Origin: an uncultured Chlorobiaceae bacterium
GTDB lineage: Bacteria; Bacteroidota; Chlorobiia; Chlorobiales; Chlorobiaceae
Direction of reading: 5' to 3'
Length of the DNA stretch: 47,115 nt
Assembly (NCBI GenBank): GCA_903928225.1
Contig: CAIYPU010000068.1
Location: 1-47,115, forward strand
The first letter of the stretch is position 1. Every line of letters starts with the position of its first letter. Positions 27,100 through 36,186 of the stretch are shown here, in pieces. Under the pieces are notes generated by a model. The model worked only from the letters and a program-made list of their open reading frames with translations, did no database searches and was not told the DNA's origin. The position numbers and the translations under genes are program-made.

Positions 27100-28728
27100 A
27101 TGGGTATGTATTGTGACCAGTGCCAGGAAAGCATCAGGGGCACCGGATGTATAGCGAGAGGCGTCTGCGGCAAGGACGAGATGACCGCAAAGCTTCAGGA
27201 TGTGCTCGTCTATGCCTGCGAAGGCCTTGCGCTTGTGGCGGAAGAGCTGCCCGGCGGCATTCCGAGGAGTGTAGGGCAGCTTATCAGCGAATCGCTGTTT
27301 GTGACGGTGACCAATACCAATTTCGATGACGATGCCATTGTCGCCGAGATTCGCAGGACGCTCGTGAAACGTGACGAGCTTAAAGCATCCATCGGTGCAG
27401 TTCCCGATTATGATGCGGCCCGCTGGAACGGCAGCACAAAAGAAGATTTTCTAGTAAAGGCTTTGACTTCGGGGATTGAAAACCTCAGTGCGAACGAGGA
27501 CCTGAAATCGCTGAAAAGCCTCGTACTTTATGGCGTCAAGGGGCTTGCCGCCTATACCGACCATGCAGCAGTGCTTGGGTATCATGATGACGAGATCTAT
27601 GATTTTTATGTGAAAAGCCTGAGCTCGCTTGCAAAATCGCTCAGCGCAGACGAGCTTACAGCACTCGTGCTCGAAACCGGGGCAACAGCGGTGAAAGCGA
27701 TGGCGCTGCTCGACAAGGCGAATACCGAAACCTACGGCAATCCTGTCGTCACCACGGTAAAGACGGGTGTCGGAAGCCGGCCTGGAATCCTGATCTCCGG
27801 CCATGACCTGCGTGACCTGGAAGACCTGCTGAAACAGACAGAAGGAACGGGCGTCGATGTCTACACCCACTGCGAAATGCTTCCCGCACACTATTACCCG
27901 GCGTTCAAGAACTACACGCATTTCGTCGGGAACTACGGCGGTGCATGGTGGGCGCAGGACCGGGAGTTCGCTTCGTTCAACGGTCCTATCCTCATGACCA
28001 CGAACTGCATCGTTCCCGTCAAGGAGTCTTACCGCAGCCGTATGTTCACGACTGGAATGGCGGGATACCCCGGCCTCAGGCATATTCCTGCAAGGCCGGA
28101 AGGCGGACAGAAGGATTTTTCGGCCCTGATCGAACTTGCAAAAAACTGCCAGCCGCCCCAGGAGATAGAAAACGGTACGATTACCGGAGGATTTGCGCAC
28201 AACCAGGTGATAGCCCTTGCCGATAAGGTTGTCGATGCGGTAAAATCAGGCGCCATCAAGCGCTTTGTCGTGATGGCCGGCTGTGACGGCAGGCAGAACT
28301 CGAGGCAGTACTATACCGATGTCGCCTCCGAACTTCCTCAGGACACGGTCATCCTGACGGCCGGGTGCGCGAAGTACCGATACAACAAGCTTCCGTTGGG
28401 CGATATCGGCGGTATTCCGCGTGTGCTCGACGCAGGCCAGTGCAACGACTCGTACTCGCTTGCCGTTATCGCTCTCAAGCTCAAGGAGGTTTTCGGACTC
28501 GAAGACATCAACCAGCTTCCGATATCGTTCGATATCGCCTGGTATGAGCAGAAAGCCGTCACCGTTCTCCTTGCCCTGCTTTACCTGGGGGTCAAAGGTA
28601 TAAGGCTCGGACCTACACTTCCCGAGTTCCTGACCCCGAACGTGGCCGCAGTGCTCGTAGAAAAATTCGGCATCAAGCCTATCGGTACCGTAACCGGCGA
28701 TATCGAAGCGATGATGGCCGGGGCCTGA
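27100..28728 (+). CDS. hcp: Hydroxylamine reductase / hybrid cluster protein, class I
   Basis: A 542-residue hybrid cluster protein. The N-terminal cysteines C5, C8, C17 and C23 (CxxC-x8-C-x5-C) are the cubane ligands of the class I (anaerobe) type. Later hybrid-cluster ligand regions are all present: [30 protein letters not shown] and AGQCNDS. In vitro it reduces hydroxylamine; in vivo it is mainly an NO reductase and nitrosative-stress protein. AAAGGAG sits about nine bases before the ATG. It is the last gene of the rrf2-ferredoxin-TPR-hcp operon and is followed by a strong terminator. Confidence 0.96.
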   Translation: MGMYCDQCQESIRGTGCIARGVCGKDEMTAKLQDVLVYACEGLALVAEELPGGIPRSVGQLISESLFVTVTNTNFDDDAIVAEIRRTLVKRDELKASIGAVPDYDAARWNGSTKEDFLVKALTSGIENLSANEDLKSLKSLVLYGVKGLAAYTDHAAVLGYHDDEIYDFYVKSLSSLAKSLSADELTALVLETGATAVKAMALLDKANTETYGNPVVTTVKTGVGSRPGILISGHDLRDLEDLLKQTEGTGVDVYTHCEMLPAHYYPAFKNYTHFVGNYGGAWWAQDREFASFNGPILMTTNCIVPVKESYRSRMFTTGMAGYPGLRHIPARPEGGQKDFSALIELAKNCQPPQEIENGTITGGFAHNQVIALADKVVDAVKSGAIKRFVVMAGCDGRQNSRQYYTDVASELPQDTVILTAGCAKYRYNKLPLGDIGGIPRVLDAGQCNDSYSLAVIALKLKEVFGLEDINQLPISFDIAWYEQKAVTVLLALLYLGVKGIRLGPTLPEFLTPNVAAVLVEKFGIKPIGTVTGDIEAMMAGA

Positions 28729-28771
28729 TAATTAGCTGGTGCCCAAGTCAATTGCATAGTCATTTATCAAA

Positions 28772-28802
28772 GCAAACCCTCATGCGAGGGTTTGCCTTTT
28801 TC
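28772..28802 (+). terminator. Terminator after hcp
   Basis: GCAAACCCTC and GAGGGTTTGC form a perfect ten-base stem with a four-base loop, followed directly by CTTTTTC. Confidence 0.92.
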
Positions 28803-28803
28803 A

Positions 28804-28942
28804 GGGGACCTCTGTTTGTTTGTTCCGAATCCCTGTTACAGCGTTGGTCCCGATGAAACGGGATCGAATACCTCGTCCCGGTTTGTCGGGACTCTCTGCG
28901 TTTTGCTCTCGTGATTCTGAAGACAATTAAACAGAGGTGCCC
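28804..28942 (-). repeat. MITE-like element, copy D
   Basis: On the minus strand it starts GGGCACCTCTGTTTAATTG and ends GGGATTCGGAACAAACAAAC then AGAGGTCCCC, giving inverted-repeat ends. The interior shares CGCAGAGAGTCCCGACAA and TCATCGGGACCAACGC with copy B. It begins two bases after the T-run of the hcp terminator. Confidence 0.75.
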
Positions 28943-29258
28943 TTTAATTTTCGTTGTTTGATCCTTCACCCTAACAGCTTCCGGACAAGAGGCCATCTGC
29001 GTGCAGACAGCAACGGATCGTTCGGGATTTTTTTCCATAAATGAAATGTTTAAGTAAAAATGTTCGCAATCGTCCATTTCAACCCGTTTTACACAGAAAA
29101 ATAATTTCATGATAGATAGGTATCGGGCAGGAACGTCAGCCTGATCGGATTCATAAAAGTTCGATGTAATCGTCGGATTATCTGCCTGTCCTGGTTCAGG
29201 GGTTCTTCAGCAGCAATTGAAAACACAATAAGGGAAGGTTTTTTCCTATCACTTCAAC
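28943..29258. other. Upstream region of the sqr homologue
   Basis: About 316 bp without a supported ORF. It presumably holds the promoter of the sulfide:quinone oxidoreductase-like gene. I could not identify a confident -35/-10 pair or riboswitch-like structure. Confidence 0.5.
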
Positions 29259-30725
29259 ATGATTTCCATGGCCAGGGTCGTCGTTCTGGGAGCAGGTATT
29301 TCAGGGCATACCTGCGCAGCTTTCTTAAAGAAAAAGCTCGGAAAAGCACATGAAGTTCTGGTGGTTACACCAAACCGCTACTATCAGTGGATCCCCTCGA
29401 ACATTTGGGTTGGTGTAGGGAGGATGTCTATCGATGATGTCCGGTTTGAGCACAAAAAGGTCTATGATCGTTGGGGTATCATCCTGAAACTGGCAAAAGC
29501 CCTTGAAATCCATCCGGAGGGTGACAGCGAAAGTGGCGGCAGGGGGTATGTTACCGTCGAATACACTGAAGAGTCCCAGAAGGGCAGATTGGAAAAAATC
29601 GAATATGATTATCTTGTCAACTCGACTGGTCCGAAGCTGAACTTTGAAGCCACGGAAGGCCTGGGCCCTGATAAAAACACCATGTCCGTCTGTACGTACA
29701 ACCATGCAGCCCATGCATGGGAGAACCTCCAGGAAAGCATAAAAAAAATGAAAGCCGGTCAAACTCAGCGATTTCTCGTTGGAACCGGTCACGCCATGGC
29801 AACCTGCCAGGGGGCTGCATTCGAATACATTCTGAACATCGCCCACGAAATATCGAAACTGGGGCTCAGTGACAAAGCCCGGATCACCTGGATTTCAAAC
29901 GAGTACGAACTCGGGGATTTCGGTATGGCGGGTGCCTTTATAACCCGGGGCGGATATTACACCCCTACGAAAGTATTCACCGAATCACTTCTTGCAGAAT
30001 ATGGTATCAAATGGATAAAGAGGGCTGGAGTTTACAAAGTTGAACCAGGCAAGGCTTACTACGAAACCCTCGATGGACGGGAAAAGGTCCAGGAGTTCGA
30101 TTTCGCAATGCTGATCCCTTCATTTTCGGGTGTTGGACTTTCAGCATTCGACAAAACCGGTCGCGACATCACTTCCGAGTTGTTCCTGCCGAACAAATTC
30201 ATGAAAGTCGATGCCGATTATACGCAGAAACCATTCGAAGAATGGTCCGGCAATGACTGGCCTTCTATTTACCAGAACCCTCTTTACAAGAATATCTATG
30301 CGACGGGGATCGCATTCGCGCCGCCGCATCCCATTTCCAAACCCATGTCGAGCCCTTCAGGCAGGCAAATTTTTCCTGCCCCGCCGCGTACCGGGATGCC
30401 TTCCGGTGTCATGGGGAAAATCGTAGCGCTCAACATTGCCGAAAAGATACAGGGGAAAGCGGACCATCAGCACCGGGCGTCGATGAGCAGGATGGGTGCG
30501 GCATGTATTGTTTCAGCGGGATTCGGTTCTCTCGATGGACTCGGGGCATCGATGACGCTCTTTCCTATCGTTCCTGACTGGGAAAAATATCCGGAATGGG
30601 GACGAGATATGCACTTTTCGATCGGGGAGGCCGGCCTTGCCGGTCACTGGCTGAAATTCATCCTTCACTACCTGTTTTTCCACAAAGCGAAGGGCTATCC
30701 TTTCTGGTGGCTGATTCCCGAGTAA
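29259..30725 (+). CDS. sqr: Sulfide:quinone oxidoreductase-family flavoprotein
   Basis: A 488-residue SQR homologue. The N-terminal GAGISGHTCAA binds FAD. C145 (SVCTYNHA) and C183 (ATCQGAAFEY) match the positions of Cys128 and Cys160 of Acidithiobacillus SQR. The position expected for Cys356 (KNIFxxGxCxAIPP-like) reads YATGIAFAPP, so that cysteine is replaced by Ala352. A roughly 17-residue insertion (KPMSSPSGRQIFPAPP region) follows. The C terminus is a hydrophobic, aromatic membrane anchor (LHYLFFHKAKGYPFWW). Canonical SQR oxidises sulfide to polysulfide and reduces quinone. Without the second redox cysteine, sulfide turnover here may be altered or absent. The SQR subtype was not resolved. 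ATG 29259 or 29268. Confidence 0.88.
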   Translation: MISMARVVVLGAGISGHTCAAFLKKKLGKAHEVLVVTPNRYYQWIPSNIWVGVGRMSIDDVRFEHKKVYDRWGIILKLAKALEIHPEGDSESGGRGYVTVEYTEESQKGRLEKIEYDYLVNSTGPKLNFEATEGLGPDKNTMSVCTYNHAAHAWENLQESIKKMKAGQTQRFLVGTGHAMATCQGAAFEYILNIAHEISKLGLSDKARITWISNEYELGDFGMAGAFITRGGYYTPTKVFTESLLAEYGIKWIKRAGVYKVEPGKAYYETLDGREKVQEFDFAMLIPSFSGVGLSAFDKTGRDITSELFLPNKFMKVDADYTQKPFEEWSGNDWPSIYQNPLYKNIYATGIAFAPPHPISKPMSSPSGRQIFPAPPRTGMPSGVMGKIVALNIAEKIQGKADHQHRASMSRMGAACIVSAGFGSLDGLGASMTLFPIVPDWEKYPEWGRDMHFSIGEAGLAGHWLKFILHYLFFHKAKGYPFWWLIPE

Positions 30726-30765
30726 AGAACGCTTCAATTTCCGGCAAGAAGAAAACATATCCGTC

Positions 30766-30924
30766 ATGACTGTCAACAGAATCAAGGCTTATTACGACGA
30801 GGCATATCCGCCTGTTCCTTCCCGTGCAACGATGTTCTGGAGGAAAAACCTCGTCTGGCAGTTTTTCCGTTTTATTGTGCTGAATATTAAAATGATCCGT
30901 ATCGTTGCCGGCGGACACTCGTGA
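30766..30924 (+). CDS. Small protein, 52 aa, downstream of sqr
   Basis: A 52-residue ORF (MTVNRIKAYYDEAYPPVPSR, then a W/F-rich basic stretch ending VAGGHS). The basic, aromatic, amphipathic C-terminal half could lie on the membrane. It starts 40 bp after the sqr stop, with an AAGAAG-type upstream sequence, and may be co-transcribed with sqr. I do not recognise the family. Its coding look and position make it likely to be real. Confidence 0.55.
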   Translation: MTVNRIKAYYDEAYPPVPSRATMFWRKNLVWQFFRFIVLNIKMIRIVAGGHS

Positions 30925-30977
30925 GCATGCTGCGATCCAGGCGCCCTTGTCCGGCTTGAACCATAACGGAAAGTGCC

Positions 30978-31594
30978 ATGAGCTATGCATTGTTTTGTTT
31001 TCCGACGACGTGCTTTTCTTCCAGCGCATCCTGCGCGCTGATGGTCTGTACGAAGGCAACCTTGACGGGCAATGGGGCCCGAAAACCGAAAGAGCAGCAA
31101 AGGAATTCGAGAAACTGGCGGAAGAGATCAGGCCCAGGGCCGGGACCTTTGATATCCGATCGGAGCGCTCTCTTTCAACCCTTTGCCTGAAAGCCCAGAA
31201 CGAAGCGCGCCTTTTTCCCTGCAGAGTGGTTGGCGACGGCCTGAATGTCCGGATCATTTCCGGAACAAGGATCTATGCCGAGCAGAATGCGCTCTACAAA
31301 AAAGGCCGGTTCGGCAATCGGGGGCCTGTTGTGACCAATGCCCGGGGAGGGTTCAGCAACCATAATTTCGGTATTGCCAGGGATATTGGCATATTTACCC
31401 CTTCGGGAGGATATAAGGCTGACGGTCCGGAATATGAAAAAGCTGCCCAAAAAGGTCTGTCACCGGAAATAGAATGGGGAGGCAACTGGAAAAAACTGGT
31501 GGACAAGTCCCACTATCAGCTCCGGCAGCACTTTCAGATTGCCGAATTGCGTGCCAGGTTCGAAGAAGGGAACCCATTCATTCTCCCGGCCTGA
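30978..31594 (+). CDS. M15 family peptidoglycan peptidase, 5' end probably frameshifted
   Basis: The frame that ends at 31594 encodes a peptidoglycan-binding region (FFQRILRADGLYEGNLDGQWGPKTE) followed by an M15/VanY-type zinc peptidase. Visible motifs are SGTR, SNHNFGIARD (H-x6-D zinc site) and DKSHYQL (third His). It resembles phage L-alanoyl-D-glutamate endolysins, but nothing phage-like surrounds it. The likely start ATG 30978 (with GGAAAG upstream) is in a different frame. A 5-bp tandem duplication TTGTT/TTGTT (30990-30999) would restore MSYALFSDDV if one copy were removed. In-frame alternatives are TTG 30905 and GTG 31010. Confidence 0.7.
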
Positions 31595-31669
31595 TGTTTT
31601 TTCGGAAGGCTTGCCGGATATTACCGACCGCAGCCGTGAGTTTTATGAAGTATATTGAAGCAAAGAGAG

Positions 31670-32476
31670 ATGCAAAACGAACAACCCCTTGATTTTCAGC
31701 GAGATGTCCTCGAACGGAGTCGCGAAATCCCTGTCATCGTCGATTTCTGGGCCGCGTGGTGCGGCCCTTGCCGTGTTCTCGGACCCGTACTGGAAAAACT
31801 TGCTGAAAAACATGACGGCAAATGGGAACTGGTCAAGATCAACACGGAAGAACATGCCGATATTGCAAAGAAATACCGCATACAAAGCATCCCGTGCGTT
31901 AAGCTGTTTGTCGACGGTGAAGTCCTGGACGAATTTACGGGGGCCCTTCCGGAATACCTGCTCGAGGAATGGCTGAAAAAAAAGATCCCTTCGCCATACG
32001 AAAAGGATGTCGCTGCGGCATCCGGCTTCATGCTGCAGGGCGAGTCCTCGAAAGCACGGACACTGCTCGAAGGGGTCGTGCACCGGGAACCGGGAAACCT
32101 GAAAGCGCTCTCGCTTCTTGCACGGCTCGAGCTTTTCGTCGATCCATCCGAAGCGCTGAGGCTTTGCGCTCAGCTCGAACATGAGCCGGAGCATGCCGAC
32201 GTTTCGGTGTCCGTCTCAACGCTTGGCCGTCTGCTCCTGCTCGATACCGGATTGTTGCCGGATGATGCTGTCAGACAGCGATACATTGATGCCATAAAGA
32301 ATCTGAAAGAGCAAAACCTGGATGGTGCGCTCGTGGGATTCATCGGGGTCCTGCGAGAAAATCGCCGGTACGATGATGACGGTTCCCGGAAAGCCTGCAT
32401 CGCGATTTTCAGGCTGCTCGGCGAGGAGCATGAAATCACGATGAAACACAGACGGAGCTTCGACAGGGCTTTTTAA
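31670..32476 (+). CDS. Thioredoxin-domain protein with C-terminal TPR (CnoX/YbbN-like)
   Basis: A 268-residue protein. Residues about 10-105 are a thioredoxin fold with an intact WCGPC active site and the cis-proline region SIPCVKLF. The remaining 160 residues are helical TPR-like repeats ([27 protein letters not shown] and so on). This matches the CnoX/YbbN family of redox-linked chaperones, which have the same two-part layout; E. coli CnoX lacks the CxxC, but this one keeps it. ATG 31670 follows an AAAGAG sequence. The in-frame TTG at 31655 is less likely. It is cytoplasmic, with no signal peptide. Confidence 0.85.
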   Translation: MQNEQPLDFQRDVLERSREIPVIVDFWAAWCGPCRVLGPVLEKLAEKHDGKWELVKINTEEHADIAKKYRIQSIPCVKLFVDGEVLDEFTGALPEYLLEEWLKKKIPSPYEKDVAAASGFMLQGESSKARTLLEGVVHREPGNLKALSLLARLELFVDPSEALRLCAQLEHEPEHADVSVSVSTLGRLLLLDTGLLPDDAVRQRYIDAIKNLKEQNLDGALVGFIGVLRENRRYDDDGSRKACIAIFRLLGEEHEITMKHRRSFDRAF

Positions 32477-32511
32477 GGTCTTGGAACACAGTCAGAAAGG
32501 AGATGCTTGTC

Positions 32512-33099
32512 ATGAAAGAGACGCGGAAAACGGTTATCGGCGTCGATCTCGACGGCGTTTGTGCCGATTTCTATGCCCGTATGCGCGAAATAGCAGCCGA
32601 GTGGTTCGAATGTTCACCCTCGGACCTTCCCGAAGAGGTTTCCTACGGCCTGTCGGAGTGGGGCATCACGGACAAGAACCAGTACGAAAGCCTGCACCGT
32701 TTCGCGGTCACGCAGCGCGAACTTTTCAAGACCATGCCCATGATCCCCGGTGCCCGCAAATACCTCCGCATGCTTTCAGACGACGGGTACCGCATCCGCA
32801 TCATCACCCACAGGCTTTTCATCCACTATTTTCATGCTTCGGCCGTCCAGCAGACCGTGGACTGGCTCGACAGCCACGGCATTCCTTACTGGGACCTCTG
32901 TTTCATGAAGGAAAAGGAGCAGGTTGGTGCGGACATTTACGTCGAAGACACGCCGGACAACGTCACGCAGCTCAGGGAACGGGGGCTGCAGACGATCTGC
33001 TTCGCCAACAGCACCAACCGCCACATCGGCTCCCCGAGGGCGGCGACGTGGCGTGAGGTCTACGATATCATCAGGCGTTCAGGTGCTCCAGGGGATTGA
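32512..33099 (+). CDS. HAD-superfamily 5'-nucleotidase-like protein
   Basis: A 195-residue HAD phosphatase. [11 protein letters not shown] near the N terminus is the DxDGV nucleophile motif of 5'(3')-deoxyribonucleotidase-like (NT5C) enzymes. RIITHR is motif II, a Lys near residue 135 fits motif III, and VEDTPDNV is motif IV. It probably removes phosphate from nucleotides; substrate not determined. AAGGAG (32497-32502) is nine bases before ATG 32512, so this start is preferred over ATG 32503, which directly abuts it. The stop abuts the stop of the convergent rlmI gene through the palindrome TGATCA. Confidence 0.8.
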   Translation: MKETRKTVIGVDLDGVCADFYARMREIAAEWFECSPSDLPEEVSYGLSEWGITDKNQYESLHRFAVTQRELFKTMPMIPGARKYLRMLSDDGYRIRIITHRLFIHYFHASAVQQTVDWLDSHGIPYWDLCFMKEKEQVGADIYVEDTPDNVTQLRERGLQTICFANSTNRHIGSPRAATWREVYDIIRRSGAPGD

Positions 33100-34281
33100 T
33101 CAGCGGGTCAAGTAGAAACAGGCGAATTTCAGGTAGCCGGTTTCAGGCATAGCCAGCAGTACCGGATGATCGAACGGCTGCGAGTTTCTGTAGACCATCC
33201 TGAGCTGTGCCCCTTCGGCCAGAGCCGCCTGGTGCACCGTATCGAGGAAATCCTCTTCGGAAGCATGATGGCTGCACGAGGCCGTTGCGAGGAACCCTCC
33301 ATTTTTCACAAGCTGCAGGCCGAGCCTGTTGAGCTTTTTGTATGCTTTCAGGGCCGTGGGAAGGTTTTTGCGGCTTTTGGTGAAGCTGGGCGGATCGAGC
33401 ACCACGACATCGAACTTTTCCTGGGCTTTTACCATCTGGTCGAGCATGTCGAAAGCGTCGGCTGCGATGAGGCTGTAGTCCGAGAACCCGTTCAGTCGCG
33501 CGTTGCGTTCGGCCCGTTGCAGTGCTTCCTGCGAGGCGTCGAGCATGATGACCGATTTCGCTCCACCAGAAAGTGCGTTGAGGGCAAAGCCGCCGTCGTT
33601 GGTGAACACGTCAAGCACTTCAGCCCCTTCGGAAAATTTCCTGATGATCCGGCGATTTTCGCGCTGGTCGAGGAAGAAGCCGGTTTTCTGCCCTTCGTAC
33701 AGGTCCACCTCGAATGAGATGCCCGCATCGTGGATGGTCTGGATGGTTCCTGCACGTTCGCCCTTGATGATCTTCTTATAGAGCGTGAGCCCTTCGAGTT
33801 CCCTCAGGACCGACTCGTTGCGAACCACCATCACCTGGGGGTTGAGGATTTCTTCCAGCACTTCGCAGAGCAGGGGGAGGTGGCGGTCCATTCCCGCTGA
33901 AAATGCCTGGAGCACGACCGCGCGGTTGAACCGGTCGATGACGAGCCCCGGCAGGGAGTCCGATTCGCCATGCACAAGCCTGAATGCGTTTGTATCCTCG
34001 TCGCGGTAAACTTTTTCGCGAAGTTTCAGCGCGTCGATGATTGCCCGGCGGAAAAACTCCCGGTCGAGAGCTTCTTCCCTGCGCGACAGCAGGCGGAAAG
34101 AGATCAGTGAGTTCGGATTGAAGAACCCTGTTCCGAGAAATTTCCTGTCGTGGGTGAAAAGGCTGACGGTTTCACCGGCGGCTATGCCGCGCGGGATGCT
34201 TTCGAGCTCGTTGCTGAAGACCCAGAGATGGCCTTTCTGGATACGGTGGTGTTCTTTCGGTTTGAGGTACAGCGATTGCAT
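33100..34281 (-). CDS. rlmI: rRNA (cytosine) methyltransferase, RlmI family
   Basis: A 393-residue methyltransferase. The N-terminal PUA domain ([19 protein letters not shown]) is followed by an EEHD-like region and a SAM-dependent Rossmann domain: [16 protein letters not shown] binds SAM near residue 217, and [11 protein letters not shown] near 290 is the DPP catalytic motif. The ATASCSHH segment near 335 holds the conserved cysteine. RlmI methylates C1962 of 23S rRNA in E. coli; this is the closest family. The gene is convergent with the HAD nucleotidase and divergent from the DUF4292 lipoprotein gene. Confidence 0.9.
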   Translation of the reverse strand: MQSLYLKPKEHHRIQKGHLWVFSNELESIPRGIAAGETVSLFTHDRKFLGTGFFNPNSLISFRLLSRREEALDREFFRRAIIDALKLREKVYRDEDTNAFRLVHGESDSLPGLVIDRFNRAVVLQAFSAGMDRHLPLLCEVLEEILNPQVMVVRNESVLRELEGLTLYKKIIKGERAGTIQTIHDAGISFEVDLYEGQKTGFFLDQRENRRIIRKFSEGAEVLDVFTNDGGFALNALSGGAKSVIMLDASQEALQRAERNARLNGFSDYSLIAADAFDMLDQMVKAQEKFDVVVLDPPSFTKSRKNLPTALKAYKKLNRLGLQLVKNGGFLATASCSHHASEEDFLDTVHQAALAEGAQLRMVYRNSQPFDHPVLLAMPETGYLKFACFYLTR

Positions 34282-34512
34282 GGAAGAAAATGGCTTATGG
34301 TTTTGATTGAGCCCGATTATACATTAAACTGAATTTTTTAAGCCCGTGCAACTGTGGATTTTCCTGAATATCCGAAGGCTTTTCAGTTACCCTGAAATCC
34401 TTTCTTCCGGAAGCGCCTGCTATAGGGGGGGGGAAGGAGACTCAGATATCCAGAATAACCTGTTCCGGTGTTTTTTCGACTGCTGGGACACCAACCGTGA
34501 AATGATCTCGAA

Positions 34513-35370
34513 ATGAAGAAGAAAGGGATATTCATCGCATTGATTTTTCTGCTGTTTCTCTCTGCGGGTTGCGATGATTTTGAAAGCGTCAGCCGGGTGG
34601 AACTGCCCCTTGAAAAAACAATCCTCAGCCCTGAAAACGCGGAGATTTACCGGGAAGTGGCAAAAGCTTCCCCGTTTGTCGCTTCGCTTGACGGCTATGC
34701 CGATGTCTGGATAAAAACCCCGAAACGCACCGAGAAGGTATACTGCAACATCAGGCTGAACAGGGGAAACCAGGCCAGAATGATCGTCACGTCCGGACTG
34801 CTCGGCTGGCCCGTGGCAGACATGTATTTCAGCAGGGACTCCCTCTATGTGCACGATCTGCTGAAGAACCGTCTTTTCCTTGGAAGCAACAACGAGCGGA
34901 ACATCGAAAAAATGCTCGGCGTCAATTCGGGTTACCGGATGCTTACGGAAACCCTTCTCGGCCTTGTCAGGATCTCCGAGCCTGAAAGCGCCATAAGGTC
35001 GGTCAGCAGGGGACAGGGCAAACTGCAGTTCACGGTCGGGACACCGGGCGGGAGTAAGGAGCTTGTCGTGGACACATCCAATCGTACCCTGACGGCGCTT
35101 GTGCTCAGGGACAGGAATGGCAATGCGGCTACCGAGATCCATTTCAGTGAATTTGAAATATGCAGGGTAGGTGGAAACAATGTCCTTGTGCCGAAGAAAA
35201 TTGAAATGGTGATCTACCATGACGGCCGCCAGGCGGATGGGGAGAACCAGCTGGTGATCTCCTATGACGAACGGCAGCTGATGCAGGACACGCTCTCCCT
35301 GAAATTTTCGATACCCGGCAAAGCAAGGGTCATCAACCTCGATGAGTCTCCTGGCATGCCCTGGCTCTGA
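34513..35370 (+). CDS. DUF4292-family lipoprotein
   Basis: A 285-residue protein. Residues 1-20 form a signal peptide with the lipobox LSAGC (Cys20 would be lipidated), so it is anchored in the membrane facing the periplasm. The mature part is beta-rich and resembles LolA/LolB-type lipoprotein carriers, as proposed for DUF4292 (common in Bacteroidetes/Chlorobi). A nine-G tract lies at 34425-34433 upstream. No strong ribosome-binding site was found before ATG 34513. Function is inferred only from fold-level similarity. Confidence 0.8.
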   Translation: MKKKGIFIALIFLLFLSAGCDDFESVSRVELPLEKTILSPENAEIYREVAKASPFVASLDGYADVWIKTPKRTEKVYCNIRLNRGNQARMIVTSGLLGWPVADMYFSRDSLYVHDLLKNRLFLGSNNERNIEKMLGVNSGYRMLTETLLGLVRISEPESAIRSVSRGQGKLQFTVGTPGGSKELVVDTSNRTLTALVLRDRNGNAATEIHFSEFEICRVGGNNVLVPKKIEMVIYHDGRQADGENQLVISYDERQLMQDTLSLKFSIPGKARVINLDESPGMPWL

Positions 35371-35375
35371 AAGGA

Positions 35376-35402
35376 AACAGGCGCCCATGGCGCCCGTTTT
35401 TC
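35376..35402. terminator. Hairpin terminator between lipoprotein gene and sodB
   Basis: GGCGCC-CAT-GGCGCC forms a six-base stem followed by CGTTTTT on the plus strand. The minus strand reads through the same stem into TGTTTCC, so it may serve both convergent genes. Confidence 0.7.
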
Positions 35403-35432
35403 TGCAAGCATCTCCTTTCCGGGAGCAGGCCC

Positions 35433-36035
35433 TCAGTTCGCGGCAGCGAAGTTCCGGGCTGCGAATTCCCAGTCGAGGAGGTTGTCGATGATTGCCGCGA
35501 CATAGTCCGGCCTGCGGTTCTGGTAATCGAGGTAGTAGGCGTGTTCCCATACGTCGATGGTGAGGATTGGCACCTGTCCGCCGGTCAGCGGTGTCTGGGC
35601 GTTGCCGGTTTTGACGACCTTGAGTGTGCCGTTGTCGAGCACGAGCCAGGCCCATCCGCTCCCGAACTGTGTCGCGGCGGCATTTTTCAGTTCCTCCCTG
35701 AATTTTTCGAAACTGCCGAAATCTGCATCGATCTTCGCCGCAAGCGGGCCGGTCGGCGTTCCTCCGCCGTTCGGCGAGAGGCAGTCCCAATAGAACGAAT
35801 GGTTCCATGCCTGGGCGCCGTTATTGAAAATGCCGACTTTCTGCGGATCGTTCGCGACAGCAAGGATCACTTCCTCGATACTCTGGCTGTCCAGCGGTGT
35901 TCCGGCGACGAGATTGTTGTAGTTGTTGATGTAGGCCACATGGTGTTTGCCATAGTGGAAGGAGATGGTTTTTGCCGAGATATGCGGTTCGAGCGCTGTT
36001 TCCGCATAAGCGAGCGCAGGTTGGGTATAGGCCAT
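35433..36035 (-). CDS. sodB: Superoxide dismutase (Fe type)
   Basis: A 200-residue Fe/Mn superoxide dismutase. Metal ligands are seen at the N-terminal His of SAKTISFHYGKHH, the His of WNHSFYW, and the Asp and His of DVWEHAYY. The AQAWNHSFYW motif, with Gln in the second shell, indicates the iron form. ATG 36035 (MAYTQPALAYAE) is preferred over the upstream ATG 36104, because the family starts here. It removes superoxide in the cytoplasm, important for an anaerobe exposed to oxygen. It is monocistronic and convergent with the lipoprotein gene. Confidence 0.95.
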   Translation of the reverse strand: MAYTQPALAYAETALEPHISAKTISFHYGKHHVAYINNYNNLVAGTPLDSQSIEEVILAVANDPQKVGIFNNGAQAWNHSFYWDCLSPNGGGTPTGPLAAKIDADFGSFEKFREELKNAAATQFGSGWAWLVLDNGTLKVVKTGNAQTPLTGGQVPILTIDVWEHAYYLDYQNRRPDYVAAIIDNLLDWEFAARNFAAAN

Positions 36036-36186
36036 GTCAGTCGTGATTTTGAGATTGTTGAGGAGAAAACGCAAAGATTTTACATGGATTAACTGGCAAT
36101 GCATGGATTTAGTTTCTTGAATTGCCGGAAAATCATTTTTTTATTGCTGTCATCACTGAATCCTTAACGACTGGAACAGCAGGACC

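Noticed and set aside
34420-35808. A 462-residue minus-strand ORF
   Set aside because: It lies antisense to the lipoprotein gene and part of sodB in a different frame, with no recognisable domain.
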